64,000 bases of DNA from Leptofilum sp041748655 (GTDB taxonomy: Bacteria; Chloroflexota; Anaerolineae; Promineifilales; Promineifilaceae), in contig JBGTCV010000066.1 of the NCBI GenBank assembly GCA_041748655.1, forward strand, positions 38,221 through 102,220. The letters are read 5' to 3'. Below the pieces are notes generated by a model, which was given only the letters and a program-made list of their open reading frames with translations, did not search any database and was not told the DNA's origin. Made by a program: the position numbers and the translations under genes. Of this stretch, positions 33,348 to 42,186 are shown in pieces. How positions within the stretch are numbered: position 1 is the stretch's first letter; every line of letters starts with the position of its first letter.

Positions 33348-33989
33348 ATGGAAATTCCACTCTTCCCCCTCAATACCGTTTTATTCCCCGGCTGGCCCAT
33401 GCCGCTGCACATTTTTGAGCCGCGCTATCTGGAGATGGTGCGCTACTGCATTGAGGAAAAATCGCCGTTTGGGATTTTGCTCATTAAGCAGGGCATGGCC
33501 GAGGGAGATACGGCCGTAATCCCCCACAATATCGGCTGTATGGTCATAATTACGCAGATGGAGCAGTTGGAAGACGGCCGTTTGCTCATTATGACCGTGG
33601 GGCAGGAGCGGTTCCGTGTGTTGGCCCTCAATCGCCGTCAATCGTACCTGGTGGGCGAGGTAGAAACATTGCCTTACCTGCCCGAAAAGTCTGAGCCGCT
33701 CCAAAGCGCCGCCAACGAGCTGCACCCGCTGGTGCTGCGCTACCTCACCACCCTCACGGCCCTGGCGGACAACATCGAATTCGACCCCACCCAGGTGCCC
33801 ACCGAACCAGAAGCGCTCAGCCACATGGCCGCTTCGCTGCTGCAAGTGTCGCTGGAAACCAAGCAATCGCTGCTGGAAGCCAAAAAAGTATCCAACGCCC
33901 TCAACTTCCTCACCAATCAGTACCGGCGCGAGATCGACATCCTCAAACAGTTCCCCCAGCAGGATATGGGCAACTTCTCTGTAAATTAA
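33348..33989 (+). CDS. Stand-alone LON substrate-binding (N-terminal) domain protein
   Basis: 213 aa. It opens EIPLFPLNTVLFPGWPMPLHIFEPRY, the hallmark of the LON N-terminal/PUA-like domain, continues with GCMVIITQMEQLEDGRLLIM and GQERFRVL, and ends with a helical bundle (about 120-213). There is no AAA+ or protease domain. Stand-alone LON-domain proteins are widespread; a role in protein quality control is presumed but unproven. Confidence 0.9.
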   Translation: MEIPLFPLNTVLFPGWPMPLHIFEPRYLEMVRYCIEEKSPFGILLIKQGMAEGDTAVIPHNIGCMVIITQMEQLEDGRLLIMTVGQERFRVLALNRRQSYLVGEVETLPYLPEKSEPLQSAANELHPLVLRYLTTLTALADNIEFDPTQVPTEPEALSHMAASLLQVSLETKQSLLEAKKVSNALNFLTNQYRREIDILKQFPQQDMGNFSVN

Positions 33990-34003
33990 GCGGCAATAGC
34001 TGG

Positions 34004-34102
34004 TTGACTGAGAAAGCTTATTTAATCGCGGAGAGCGCGGAGAAAAATGACGGAGAAATCTCCGCGTCCTCTGCGGTAGAAATCTGAGAATTATCCGTCA
34101 AT
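34004..34102. repeat. MITE-like palindromic element, copy 2
   Basis: Begins TTGACTGAG (34004) and ends CCGTCAATC (34102), with an inner palindrome of GCGGAGAGCGCGGAG against TCCGCGTCCTCTGCGG. Shares outer arms and the TTATTTAA-C/T-CGC junction with the copy at 9713-9827. Confidence 0.6.
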
Positions 34103-34209
34103 CAGGCAGCATGAGATATGACTGGATTTAACGTTATGTCAAAAAGAAGCCTGGTTTAGGTCAAAAATGGCCGACAAATGGGGATTAAAAATCTATTCGG
34201 GTGATAAAC

Positions 34210-34401
34210 TTGTCATGCTGAGAGCCTGTGCTGAGGCTGCCGAAGCATCCCCCGCAGCATCCCCACGCGATCCCAATTCCAAAGGCTTCCTGCAAACAAA
34301 TGCGCTTGTCAACCACGTTGTGCGGGATTCTTCGCTGCGCTCAGAATGACACGCTACTTATCGTCAGGTGCGACGCACTTAAGGACAGGTGCGTCGCACC
34401 T
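34210..34401. repeat. Intergenic repeats including a 13-bp stem-loop
   Basis: 33990-34405 has no gene. Besides the MITE-like copy it holds a TCATGCTGAG...TCAGAATGACA type repeat (34213-34350) and a perfect 13-bp stem (34366-34378 with 34389-34401, unit GTGCGTCGCACCT). The same GTGCGTCGCACCT occurs at 9883-9895. The stem lies just past the stop of the convergent peptidase gene and may end its transcript. Confidence 0.5.
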
Positions 34402-34405
34402 CTGT

Positions 34406-35917
34406 TTACAGGGAGAGGCTGTACAGATCGCCGAATTTTTGCTTGAGGTAGGCGATGTACGGATCAATAATGAGCGGACCGCCGGTAACCCGCTCGATCA
34501 GCTCGTTGGCGGTGAATTTGCTGCCGTGGCTGTAAATATTCTCTTTGAGCCAGCTGTGCAGCGTGCCAAATTCACCGTTTTGCACCTGGCTGGTGATCTC
34601 GGGGTGGGCTTTCAGCGCTTCGTTATAAAACAGGGCAGACATGATGTTGCCCAAGGTGTACCCCTGGAAAACGCCCCCGATGATACCACCGTACCAATGC
34701 ACATCTTGCAGCACGCCGTCCACGTCGCTGGGGGCTTGCAGGCCCAGGTCGGATTGATAACGGCCGTGCCACGCCTCCGGTAAATCTTTCACTTCCAGCG
34801 ACCCTTCCAGCAGCGCCAGTTCCAAATCGAACCGGATCATGACGTGCAGGTTGTAAGTTACCTCGTCGGCATCGGTGCGAATGAGGGAGCGCTGCACCTT
34901 GTTGATGGCGGCGTAGAAGGTGTCCAGCGGCACATCGTTGAGCTGGGCGGGGAAGGTGGCTTGCAGCTTGGCGTAATAATGTTCCCAAAAGCCCCGGCTG
35001 CGCCCCACCAGGTTTTCCCACAGGCGAGATTGGCTTTCATGGACGCCAGCGGAGGTGCCGCCCGCCAGCGGGGTTGCTTCCAGCGACATATCGATTCCCT
35101 GCTCGTAGAGGGCGTGGCCCGTTTCGTGCAAGGTGCTAAACAGCGCTTCGCTCAGGTCGTTTTCCTTCACGCGGGTGGTGATGCGCACGTCGCCCAGGGA
35201 AAATTTGGTCATGAACGGGTGATGGGTTTTGTCCTGGCGGCCCCGGTTTACGTCGTAGCCATACGCCTGGGCAATCTGGTAACCAAAGGCGAGCTGCTGC
35301 GCTTCCGGGAAGGGTTGGTGCAGGCAGCTGTCGTCGGCCGGGGCATGATCGGTGATCGCCTTAACGATAGGAACGAGCTGGTGACGCAAGTCGGAGAAGA
35401 CGGCGCGAACCGTTTCTGCCTTCATATCCTGGTCGGCAAAGTCGATGAGCGGGTCGGCAATATGGTCGTAGCCGGGGAAACAGTTGGCAATCTGGCGGGA
35501 GTAGTCGAGGGTTTTTTCGAGATACGGCCGTATCTTATCAAAATCATTGGCGGGCCGCGCCTGGGCCCAGGTTTGGTACGACGCCGCGCTGTGTTCAGAC
35601 AGGGCGGCAATCAGTTTAGCGGGCACTTTGACGGCCTGGTCGTAGCTGCGGCGCGTAACGCGAATCAGGCTGGCGGCTTCGCTTTCGTAGGGCTGCGTTT
35701 CGGCCCACGGGGTGAGCTTGTCCAGCAGCTTGCCGATCTTTTTATCGGTAAACTTTTCATGGGCCAGGCGGCCAATGGTGGCCTGCTGCCGACCGCGCGC
35801 CGGAGCACCGCCGGGCGGCATATAGGTGCTCATATCCCAGTTCAGCAGCGCATTGGCCGAATTGAGATCGTTGATTTCTTGTAGACGGGTTTTGAGTTTC
35901 TGATACTTTTTTTCCAC
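34406..35917 (-). CDS. M32 carboxypeptidase (Taq type)
   Basis: 503 aa; GTG start at 35917 with AGGAGT 8 bp upstream. The zinc motif HETGH is at 264-268 with the third ligand in GVHESQSRLWEN near 294, and the family segment IRTDADEVTYNLHVMIRFDLE follows. Length is normal for the family. Cytoplasmic metallo-carboxypeptidase removing C-terminal residues with broad specificity, likely in peptide turnover. Confidence 0.93.
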   Translation of the reverse strand: MEKKYQKLKTRLQEINDLNSANALLNWDMSTYMPPGGAPARGRQQATIGRLAHEKFTDKKIGKLLDKLTPWAETQPYESEAASLIRVTRRSYDQAVKVPAKLIAALSEHSAASYQTWAQARPANDFDKIRPYLEKTLDYSRQIANCFPGYDHIADPLIDFADQDMKAETVRAVFSDLRHQLVPIVKAITDHAPADDSCLHQPFPEAQQLAFGYQIAQAYGYDVNRGRQDKTHHPFMTKFSLGDVRITTRVKENDLSEALFSTLHETGHALYEQGIDMSLEATPLAGGTSAGVHESQSRLWENLVGRSRGFWEHYYAKLQATFPAQLNDVPLDTFYAAINKVQRSLIRTDADEVTYNLHVMIRFDLELALLEGSLEVKDLPEAWHGRYQSDLGLQAPSDVDGVLQDVHWYGGIIGGVFQGYTLGNIMSALFYNEALKAHPEITSQVQNGEFGTLHSWLKENIYSHGSKFTANELIERVTGGPLIIDPYIAYLKQKFGDLYSLSL

Positions 35918-36049
35918 GAAATTACTCCTGAAAGCACATTTTAACGCAGAGACGCGCTGGCGCAGAGAAAAAGAAAGTTGCTGCGTTCTGGTTCAGATTG
36001 TTAGATGGTTACCTAATAGGGAAATCGTATCCTAAACTGGATGGAAATG

Positions 36050-36814
36050 CTAATGGCGGGGGCGGTACTTTTGCTCGATGCGCAAGATGGCAAAACGGCC
36101 GAGGATGTAAACGGCCGTTACCAACAAAGCCAGTATCAGCCACACCGTGTTAGACAGTTCCAACCCGTGCGAACCAATCAGCGTCAGCAAGACAACGCTG
36201 GGCAGCCTGCCCAAAAAGTTGGCCGCCAAAAACTTTCGTGAGGAGATGCCCGTCAGGCCCGCCACAAAATTCATCAGGTCGGTGGGAAAAACCGGCAGCA
36301 CAAAGACAATGGTGAAAAAAAGAAAGCCGCGCTCTTCGGCAATAGCTTCCCATTTTTCAATGGTTGTGCGGTCGGCCAGGCGGTGGACCAACGGCCGTCC
36401 GGCCCAGCGTGCCAGCAAAAAGGCAAGCTGGCTGGCCGCCACCACGCAGGTAATGTTGAACAGCAAGCCCAACGGCAGGCCGTAAATATATCCCCCGGCA
36501 ATGACAAAGACATGCCCCGGAATAAAGGCCACAATCACTTGCAGCACCTGCAAAAAGGCCAGCACCAGCGGCGCCAGCGCCCCATAGCTCTGCACATAGC
36601 TGCTCACAAACGTCTGGTCGCTCAAAATGGTTAGCCATTCAGCCAGCGATTCGCGCAGCGTCCAGGTAAGCGCTGCCAGGGCCAACAAGCCGCCCAACAG
36701 CAGCCATGCTTTGGCCTGGTTGGTGAGTGTTGGTGGGGGTGCAGGTCTGAAAACAGGCTTGATCTCCCGCGCTGTTGGGCGCGGTTTTACTTTTTGTTCA
36801 GTAATGATAGACAT
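36050..36814 (-). CDS. TVP38/TMEM64 (VTT/DedA-like) membrane protein
   Basis: 254 aa. A polar N-terminal 35 residues, then about six hydrophobic segments. The VTT core is clear: AFIPGHVFVIAGGYIYGLPLG, LARWAGRPLVHR, and FVLPVFPTDLMNFVAGLTGI. These proteins act in phospholipid handling or membrane homeostasis. Monocistronic by context; GGAAGAG lies before the ATG. The 198-bp spacer upstream holds a small hairpin (GTTGCTCGCGGAGCAAC near 36960). Confidence 0.88.
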   Translation of the reverse strand: MSIITEQKVKPRPTAREIKPVFRPAPPPTLTNQAKAWLLLGGLLALAALTWTLRESLAEWLTILSDQTFVSSYVQSYGALAPLVLAFLQVLQVIVAFIPGHVFVIAGGYIYGLPLGLLFNITCVVAASQLAFLLARWAGRPLVHRLADRTTIEKWEAIAEERGFLFFTIVFVLPVFPTDLMNFVAGLTGISSRKFLAANFLGRLPSVVLLTLIGSHGLELSNTVWLILALLVTAVYILGRFAILRIEQKYRPRH

Positions 36815-37013
36815 ACTCTCTTCCTGCGTGAGGGCATCTGGCCATGTGCAATTCTAGAAGAAGCACTGTACGGCACTGTGGCTCCATATGTTGGCTTTTG
36901 CCCTCGTTGGTTTGGATGGTGAGGGAACTCCAGCCCAGTACGCAAGCGCCAAAGAATCGTTGCTCGCGGAGCAACGATCGTACCTGTCTTGGGCTTTAGG
37001 CGCAAATGGAGGG

Positions 37014-37940
37014 TCAAGCGCTCTTTTTGGGGGTGGCTCCCAGGAAGAAGCGAATGGCGTTAGGCAGCCGAAACGCCCAGGCGCTTTCGTTGTGGCCCCC
37101 CCCGGCATCTTCCACATGCAGCAGGTTGCGGGTTGGCCGGTAACCCTTTTGCACCAGGATGCGTTTGATGCGGCGCACACGGCCGTAATAGCGGCGTGAG
37201 CGGCTCCGCATGGCGGTCTGGTCTGACCAGTGGCCCCCCATCTCCCGCGTGCCTGCATCCAGATAGATTTTGCCCTGCTGGTAGGGGGTGTGTTCGATAT
37301 AGTCAAAAATGGCCCGGTTGGCAAACCAGAGCGAAGGGCTCATCACCCCGGCAAAGCCAAAAACGGCCGGAAAGCGAAAAAAGGCGTACAAACTGATTAA
37401 CCCACCCATCGATGAGCCAGAAATACCGGTGTGTTCCTTGTCTGGTAGAGTGCGAAAGGCGGTGTCGATGAGCGGTTTTAAGGTATGCACCATGAAGCTA
37501 AGATACGCTTCTCCCTTGCCGCCGCCGTGCAGGTGGTCTACAAATGGGCTGTACTCTGCCAGCCGTTCTGGCCCCATGCTGGGAATGCCTACCACAATCG
37601 CCTCCAGATTTTCTTCGGCGCCTAACTTTTCCATCGTTTCATCGACGTGCCATTCGCCAGTGAAGCTGGTGGCCTCATCGAACAGATTGTAGCCGTCGTG
37701 CATGTAGAGCACGGGATAACGGTTTTGGCTCTGGTCGTAAGATGGGGGCAGGTAGACGAGAATGTCACGCTGATTTTTCAGTTGAGGGCTGTACACATTC
37801 TGGGCAATTTTGATGTTGCCGCTAATTGAATGCCGTTGGCGTTCATAAAAGACATCATGATAGGGTCGCCAATCGACCTTTTGTAATTGGGTTATCTCCA
37901 AGCTAAGTCTCCAATTTTGTTGGCTGTCATGCTGCCGCAA
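37014..37940 (-). CDS. Putative esterase (EstD/enterochelin-esterase-like, PF00756 type)
   Basis: 308 aa from a TTG at 37940; no ATG is available in the N-terminal 70 residues, so the exact start is uncertain. Core motifs: VYLPPSYDQSQNRYPVLYMHDG (oxyanion region), nucleophile elbow GSSMGG near residue 180, and late acid/His in the AGTRE and GGHNESAW segments. No signal peptide. Family members hydrolyse esters of siderophores, S-formylglutathione-like or carbohydrate substrates; nothing nearby points to one. Confidence 0.82.
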   Translation of the reverse strand: MRQHDSQQNWRLSLEITQLQKVDWRPYHDVFYERQRHSISGNIKIAQNVYSPQLKNQRDILVYLPPSYDQSQNRYPVLYMHDGYNLFDEATSFTGEWHVDETMEKLGAEENLEAIVVGIPSMGPERLAEYSPFVDHLHGGGKGEAYLSFMVHTLKPLIDTAFRTLPDKEHTGISGSSMGGLISLYAFFRFPAVFGFAGVMSPSLWFANRAIFDYIEHTPYQQGKIYLDAGTREMGGHWSDQTAMRSRSRRYYGRVRRIKRILVQKGYRPTRNLLHVEDAGGGHNESAWAFRLPNAIRFFLGATPKKSA

Positions 37941-38116
37941 TTGTCTCTGTTTTTACCTGACTGTCCATATGCGTATGCTAGCAAAGTAAAAATGTGAAAA
38001 TAATCACAAGTTGTAGATTATGCCTTCCCATGCTTGCGAAAAACCTTATAATGTTTGGTAACTCGCTTGAAAATTAGAAGACCACGGCGCTATACAGGCA
38101 AAAGGTAGGCAGATTC

Positions 38117-38641
38117 ATGAAGCAGAAAGATGAAAAACCGGCGGAGAACCTGGCTGATTTGGCGGAATATCGGGCGCGTTTGCGGCATGACCGGCAGGAT
38201 TTAATTGAAGAGCTGATTCAGGAAGGGATAGACAACGGGCTGTTTGATAATTTGCGGGGGAAGGGGAAACCACTCAATTTGAACAAGAATGTTTATGCGG
38301 CGGATATGGAGCTGGCCCATGAACTGCTGAAAGAGAATGATCTGCCTCCGGTCTGGATTTTGCAGCGAAACGAGATTTTGGCCAAAGTGGCCAAACTGCG
38401 GACTGAAATTGAGCGTCAGTGGCGCTGGCATCACCAGGAATTTGGCGTGGCCAGCGCCAACAAGGGTAAGCTGACAATTAGCTGGGACGATTGCTGCCTG
38501 AAGTGGATCGGGCAGATGGCTGAGCTGAACAAGGCAATTGATGCCTTTAATTTGAAACGGCCGTTTAACCACATCGAAATTTTCAAGCTGACCATCGAAA
38601 GCGAACTCAAGCGGGTGGGGGCACCGCGCTGGCTGCGTTAA
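38117..38641 (+). CDS. DnaJC28-like conserved domain (DUF1992) protein
   Basis: 174 aa. IEELIQEGIDNGLFDNLRGK and GKPLNLNKN near residues 32-58 are the DUF1992/DnaJ-homologue-C28 signature, followed by DMELAHELLKENDLPPVW. No J domain. Function unknown. The last 35 bp overlap the convergent GH32 gene. A TATAAT lies at 38047-38052, 65 bp upstream, without a good -35. Confidence 0.85.
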   Translation: MKQKDEKPAENLADLAEYRARLRHDRQDLIEELIQEGIDNGLFDNLRGKGKPLNLNKNVYAADMELAHELLKENDLPPVWILQRNEILAKVAKLRTEIERQWRWHHQEFGVASANKGKLTISWDDCCLKWIGQMAELNKAIDAFNLKRPFNHIEIFKLTIESELKRVGAPRWLR

Positions 38642-40064
38642 GGGGCCAGATGTCCAGGGACGTGATTTTGATACGGCCGTTCCGGGCAAACAGCGCCACG
38701 CCCGCACTATCAGAAAGGGTCGGGTAAATGCGGCTGGAGAGGGTGATACGGCCGTTTACAAATACCTCTACCACAGACTTGTCTACAAAAACGTGAATCT
38801 GGATGGGCTCTCCCGCTAAAATGGCAAGCGGTGCATTGCGTACCATCTGCCGCGCAGGCAGCACATCATGGTTTGCCGTGTGGGCCAGGGTAGACTTTTC
38901 CCGCTCGATGGTCACAAATTGGTGCAGTGTATCACACAAAATCCAGGTCTCTTCACGGCCGTTAGATGAGCAGCGAACCTTCAAACCAAACTGCACAGCA
39001 TCCCCAGGTTCAATCGTCGCCAAAATTTCCAGACAATCCCCCTGAACACCCTCCAGTAAATAATGTTCCTCATTGGCTAAAGCTACATTTTCCAGATGCT
39101 GCTGTTCGCCTCTAAGCGTTTGCAATTCAGGAACGGGTTCAATGCCCAACAAACCATCTTCATGCAGGGTCAGTAGACGAGGCAGCGACATAATCCCGGC
39201 CCAGCCCGCTTTCCGCTGCTCTTCATCACTGCGGCCTTCCCACAACCAACCCCACAAAATTGTGCGCCCCTGATCATCCTGCAGCACTTGAGGTGCATAA
39301 AAATGAGCCCCATAGTCTAAAATGTGCGCTTTTTCCGGGGTGAACTGTAAATCTGCATAGCGCCCAGGAAAATAGCCCGTGTACAAAAGCTGCCCTGTTT
39401 CGTGATGCTGAAAAGAGACAATCAGCAAATGTTTGTCACCGAGCTGGATCAGGTTAGGACATTCCCAAATGGTTCCCGTCCAAAATGGCTCAAAAGCGTT
39501 GCGGTCCCCTGTGATGAGAACGTGAAGATATTCCCAATCGGTGAGATTTTGTGATCGATAGAGCAGTACGGCACCGCCTTCATTAACGATGCGCGTCCCC
39601 ATAAGCATGTACCAGGTGTCATCCTCTTGCCAAACATAGGGGTCTCTAAATTCCCACGGATCTCCGGCGTCAATACCCTCAGGGACACGAGCGATTATGG
39701 GGTTTTGCTCATATTTTTGCCATTCAATCAGCTGGTCATCACTGGTTGCCAGGCAAACAGATTGCGGAAAAACCCCCGAATAAAAAATGGTAGGTACGCC
39801 ATTGTTGTTGACCAGGCAGCCTGACCAGCAGCCGTCAGCATCTGGCCCATGTGGCGTGGGGGTTAGGGCCACGGGCAAATGTTTCCAATTCACCAGATCA
39901 TGGCTAACGGCGTGACCCCAATGAATTTTATGATGCCAGGGGCTGTAAGGATTGTACTGGTAAAAAAGATGGTACTCTCCTTGCCACTGGACCAATCCAT
40001 TGGGATCGTTCATCCAGTTTGCCGGGGGCAAAAAGTGATAGTGAGGTCGGTGTGGGTCATTCAC
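38607..40064 (-). CDS. GH32 beta-fructosidase (cytoplasmic; sucrose-6-phosphate hydrolase/fructanase type)
   Basis: 485 aa, no signal peptide. Nucleophile motif WMNDPNG at 17-23, FRDP near 143-146 (transition-state Asp) and the acid/base Glu in WECPN near 198. The C-terminal beta-sandwich includes KSVVEVFVNGR. Last gene of the fructan locus, 10 bp after the second permease. Together with the exported GH32 upstream it suggests outside depolymerisation, uptake of fructo-oligosaccharides and inside hydrolysis (inference). Confidence 0.93.
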   Translation of the reverse strand: MNDPHRPHYHFLPPANWMNDPNGLVQWQGEYHLFYQYNPYSPWHHKIHWGHAVSHDLVNWKHLPVALTPTPHGPDADGCWSGCLVNNNGVPTIFYSGVFPQSVCLATSDDQLIEWQKYEQNPIIARVPEGIDAGDPWEFRDPYVWQEDDTWYMLMGTRIVNEGGAVLLYRSQNLTDWEYLHVLITGDRNAFEPFWTGTIWECPNLIQLGDKHLLIVSFQHHETGQLLYTGYFPGRYADLQFTPEKAHILDYGAHFYAPQVLQDDQGRTILWGWLWEGRSDEEQRKAGWAGIMSLPRLLTLHEDGLLGIEPVPELQTLRGEQQHLENVALANEEHYLLEGVQGDCLEILATIEPGDAVQFGLKVRCSSNGREETWILCDTLHQFVTIEREKSTLAHTANHDVLPARQMVRNAPLAILAGEPIQIHVFVDKSVVEVFVNGRITLSSRIYPTLSDSAGVALFARNGRIKITSLDIWPLNAASAVPPPA

Positions 40065-40074
40065 GTTAAGCCAG

Positions 40075-40995
40075 TTAACCTTTTATGCCAGAAGTGGCGA
40101 TGCTCTTGACAAAGGCACTTTGGAAGGCAAAGAAAAACGCCAGAACCGGAATGGTGATCATGGAGGTATAGGCCATCACTTCACCCCATTGCGTATCTCG
40201 CTGAAAAAAGAACAGCAGCCCAACCATCACCGGGCGCAGTTCATCACTTTGCACGGTCATGATTGGCCACAGGAAGGAGTTCCAGCTGCCAATGAAGGTA
40301 AGAATAGCAACGGAAGCAAATACGGGGCCAGAAATGGGGACAATGATTCGGTAAAAGATGGTGAACCGGCTGGCACCATCAACCAGAGCAGCTTCGTCCA
40401 GCTCTTTGGGGATGTCCTGAAAGAATTGGTAGAAGAGGAAGATGGAAAAGGCGCTGGTGATGAAGGGGATGATTTGCACATGATAGGAATCGAGCCAGCC
40501 ACGGGTGATGGAAAAACCATCGGCGAAGGAGACCCAGGGCAGATTGGCTACCAGCAGCAGCAGCGGCATGATGGTGGCTTGCCCGGGGATGATGAGTGTA
40601 GCAATGATGATGGACAAGATTGCTTTTTGCCCACGCCATTTAAGCCGGGACAGGGCGTAGGCGGCCATACTGTTGACGGTGAGCGAAAGGAAGATGGTAA
40701 CGGCCGTTATTCCCAACGAGTTCATAATATAACGCAGAAAGTTACTGTCCTGGAACACCCGCTCAAAGTTTGCCATTGTTAACTCACCTACAGGCAAAAA
40801 GGCACGAATTGAGCGTAAATCGGTAAATATTTGGGCATTGCTCGTCTTAAAAGAAGAGTTGATCATAAAGATCAAGGGAAAGGTGAAAAAGAACAGCAAA
40901 ATTAACAGCGGAATATATCGGACGGCCAGCTTTATTCGCTTTCTTACCTGCCTTGATCCAGATGGTTTGGCTGATTGAGTCTGTAGGGTAGTCAT
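40075..40995 (-). CDS. ABC sugar transporter permease (MalG type)
   Basis: 306 aa, six predicted helices. The EAA loop for ATPase docking is ELDEAALVDGASRFTIFYRI near residues 198-217. The C-terminal IATSGIKG is typical of CUT1 family MalG-like subunits. Lies 12 bp after the first permease gene. No ATPase gene is present in the locus, so a shared MsmK/UgpC-like ATPase encoded elsewhere is expected. Confidence 0.92.
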   Translation of the reverse strand: MTTLQTQSAKPSGSRQVRKRIKLAVRYIPLLILLFFFTFPLIFMINSSFKTSNAQIFTDLRSIRAFLPVGELTMANFERVFQDSNFLRYIMNSLGITAVTIFLSLTVNSMAAYALSRLKWRGQKAILSIIIATLIIPGQATIMPLLLLVANLPWVSFADGFSITRGWLDSYHVQIIPFITSAFSIFLFYQFFQDIPKELDEAALVDGASRFTIFYRIIVPISGPVFASVAILTFIGSWNSFLWPIMTVQSDELRPVMVGLLFFFQRDTQWGEVMAYTSMITIPVLAFFFAFQSAFVKSIATSGIKG

Positions 40996-41007
40996 CTTAA
41001 TTTACTC

Positions 41008-42117
41008 CTATTTTTCACGAACCGCATAACGTTGAATGAAGTTGATGGAAACGATGATAATGAAAAAGATCACGGCAATAGCCGAGGCGTAGCCAATGTT
41101 TTGCTCGCGGAAACCTGTGCGATACATGTGGAGTACGGTGGTTGTCGTAGCGTTATCCGGGCCGCCGTTGGTCATCACAAACGGCTGGTCGAATAATTGG
41201 AAAGCGGCAATGGTGATGGTGAGAAAGATAAACACCATGACATTGCGTAAGCCGGGCAGCGTAACGTAGCGAAACTGCTGCCAGCCATTCGCCCCGTCGA
41301 TGCTGGCTGCTTCGTAGAGAGTTTCTGGAATTTGCTGGAGACCAGCTATGAAGAGCATCATCTGCATACCTGCCCCTTGCCACACCGACATAATAATGAT
41401 GGCCCACATGGCAATGCCTGGTTCACCCAGCCAATTGATGGGCTGGATAAGCCCAAAGGAAAGTGAGCCCAACATCTCATTCACCAACCCGTTGTTAACG
41501 TCGTAGAGGAACTTCCAGACGATGGAAACCACGACCATAGAAGTGACGACAGGGGCAAAATACATCGTGCGAAAAAAAGTTTCGCCTTTGAGCCTCTGAT
41601 TGACCAGCAGGGCCAGCAGCAAAGCTAAACCCGTTTGCACAGGAATCACGACCAGCGCGAAGAAAAAGTTATTTGCCAGAGAACGCATAAAAATGGGATC
41701 GGCTGCCAGAATAACGTAGCGCGTTTCTCCGGAATCGATTGAGAACCATTCGGTGCGATCGGCATATTGTGGATAGTTTTCCCTATCCCGGGTGAAGTCA
41801 CGCGAGCGGGGATAAGTGCGTTTACCGGCTTCATCCAGCACGACGTTACCATTCTCGTCAACAATCGGATCTAAAGGCAGTAGAGACAGACCTATCAGAC
41901 GGCCGTAGTTGCGAAAACCCACCATTTCAGTTGTTCTGGCGGCAATCAACCGCTGATTGGTAAAACTGTAATAAATGCCGCCAAAGAATGGGCCAATAGA
42001 AAAAATCAGCATGAGCAAAAAGGCAAAGCTAACCATGATCCAGCCCGTAAGATATTGGGGATTTTTTTGAGGCTTTGGTTTATTTACCTGAACCGTTTTC
42101 ATTGGGACAGTTGTCAT
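41008..42117 (-). CDS. ABC sugar transporter permease (MalF type) with an extra periplasmic segment
   Basis: 369 aa from the ATG at 42117, which has GGAGG 8 bp upstream; the longer start at 42165 lacks one. EAA motif: TLYEAASIDGANGWQQFRYV. Between TM1 and TM2 there is an inserted, acidic, non-membrane stretch (about 70-145, including LDPIVDENGNVVLDEAGKRT and ENYPQYADRTEW) that standard CUT1 permeases lack at this size. It may contact the binding protein, as the large MalF P2 loop does. Confidence 0.9.
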   Translation of the reverse strand: MTTVPMKTVQVNKPKPQKNPQYLTGWIMVSFAFLLMLIFSIGPFFGGIYYSFTNQRLIAARTTEMVGFRNYGRLIGLSLLPLDPIVDENGNVVLDEAGKRTYPRSRDFTRDRENYPQYADRTEWFSIDSGETRYVILAADPIFMRSLANNFFFALVVIPVQTGLALLLALLVNQRLKGETFFRTMYFAPVVTSMVVVSIVWKFLYDVNNGLVNEMLGSLSFGLIQPINWLGEPGIAMWAIIIMSVWQGAGMQMMLFIAGLQQIPETLYEAASIDGANGWQQFRYVTLPGLRNVMVFIFLTITIAAFQLFDQPFVMTNGGPDNATTTTVLHMYRTGFREQNIGYASAIAVIFFIIIVSINFIQRYAVREK

Positions 42118-42186
42118 TTCGTTTTCCTCCGCTTTTTCTGCTATTCCCTTCATATCAGGCGGCAATGCCCAATGAAGGCAGGCAGT

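Noticed and set aside
34167..34349. 60-codon plus-strand open frame
   Set aside because: Formed inside intergenic repeat sequence, no ribosome site, no homology that I recognise.
34844..35884. 346-codon plus-strand open frame
   Set aside because: Antisense to the M32 carboxypeptidase gene, no recognisable motif.
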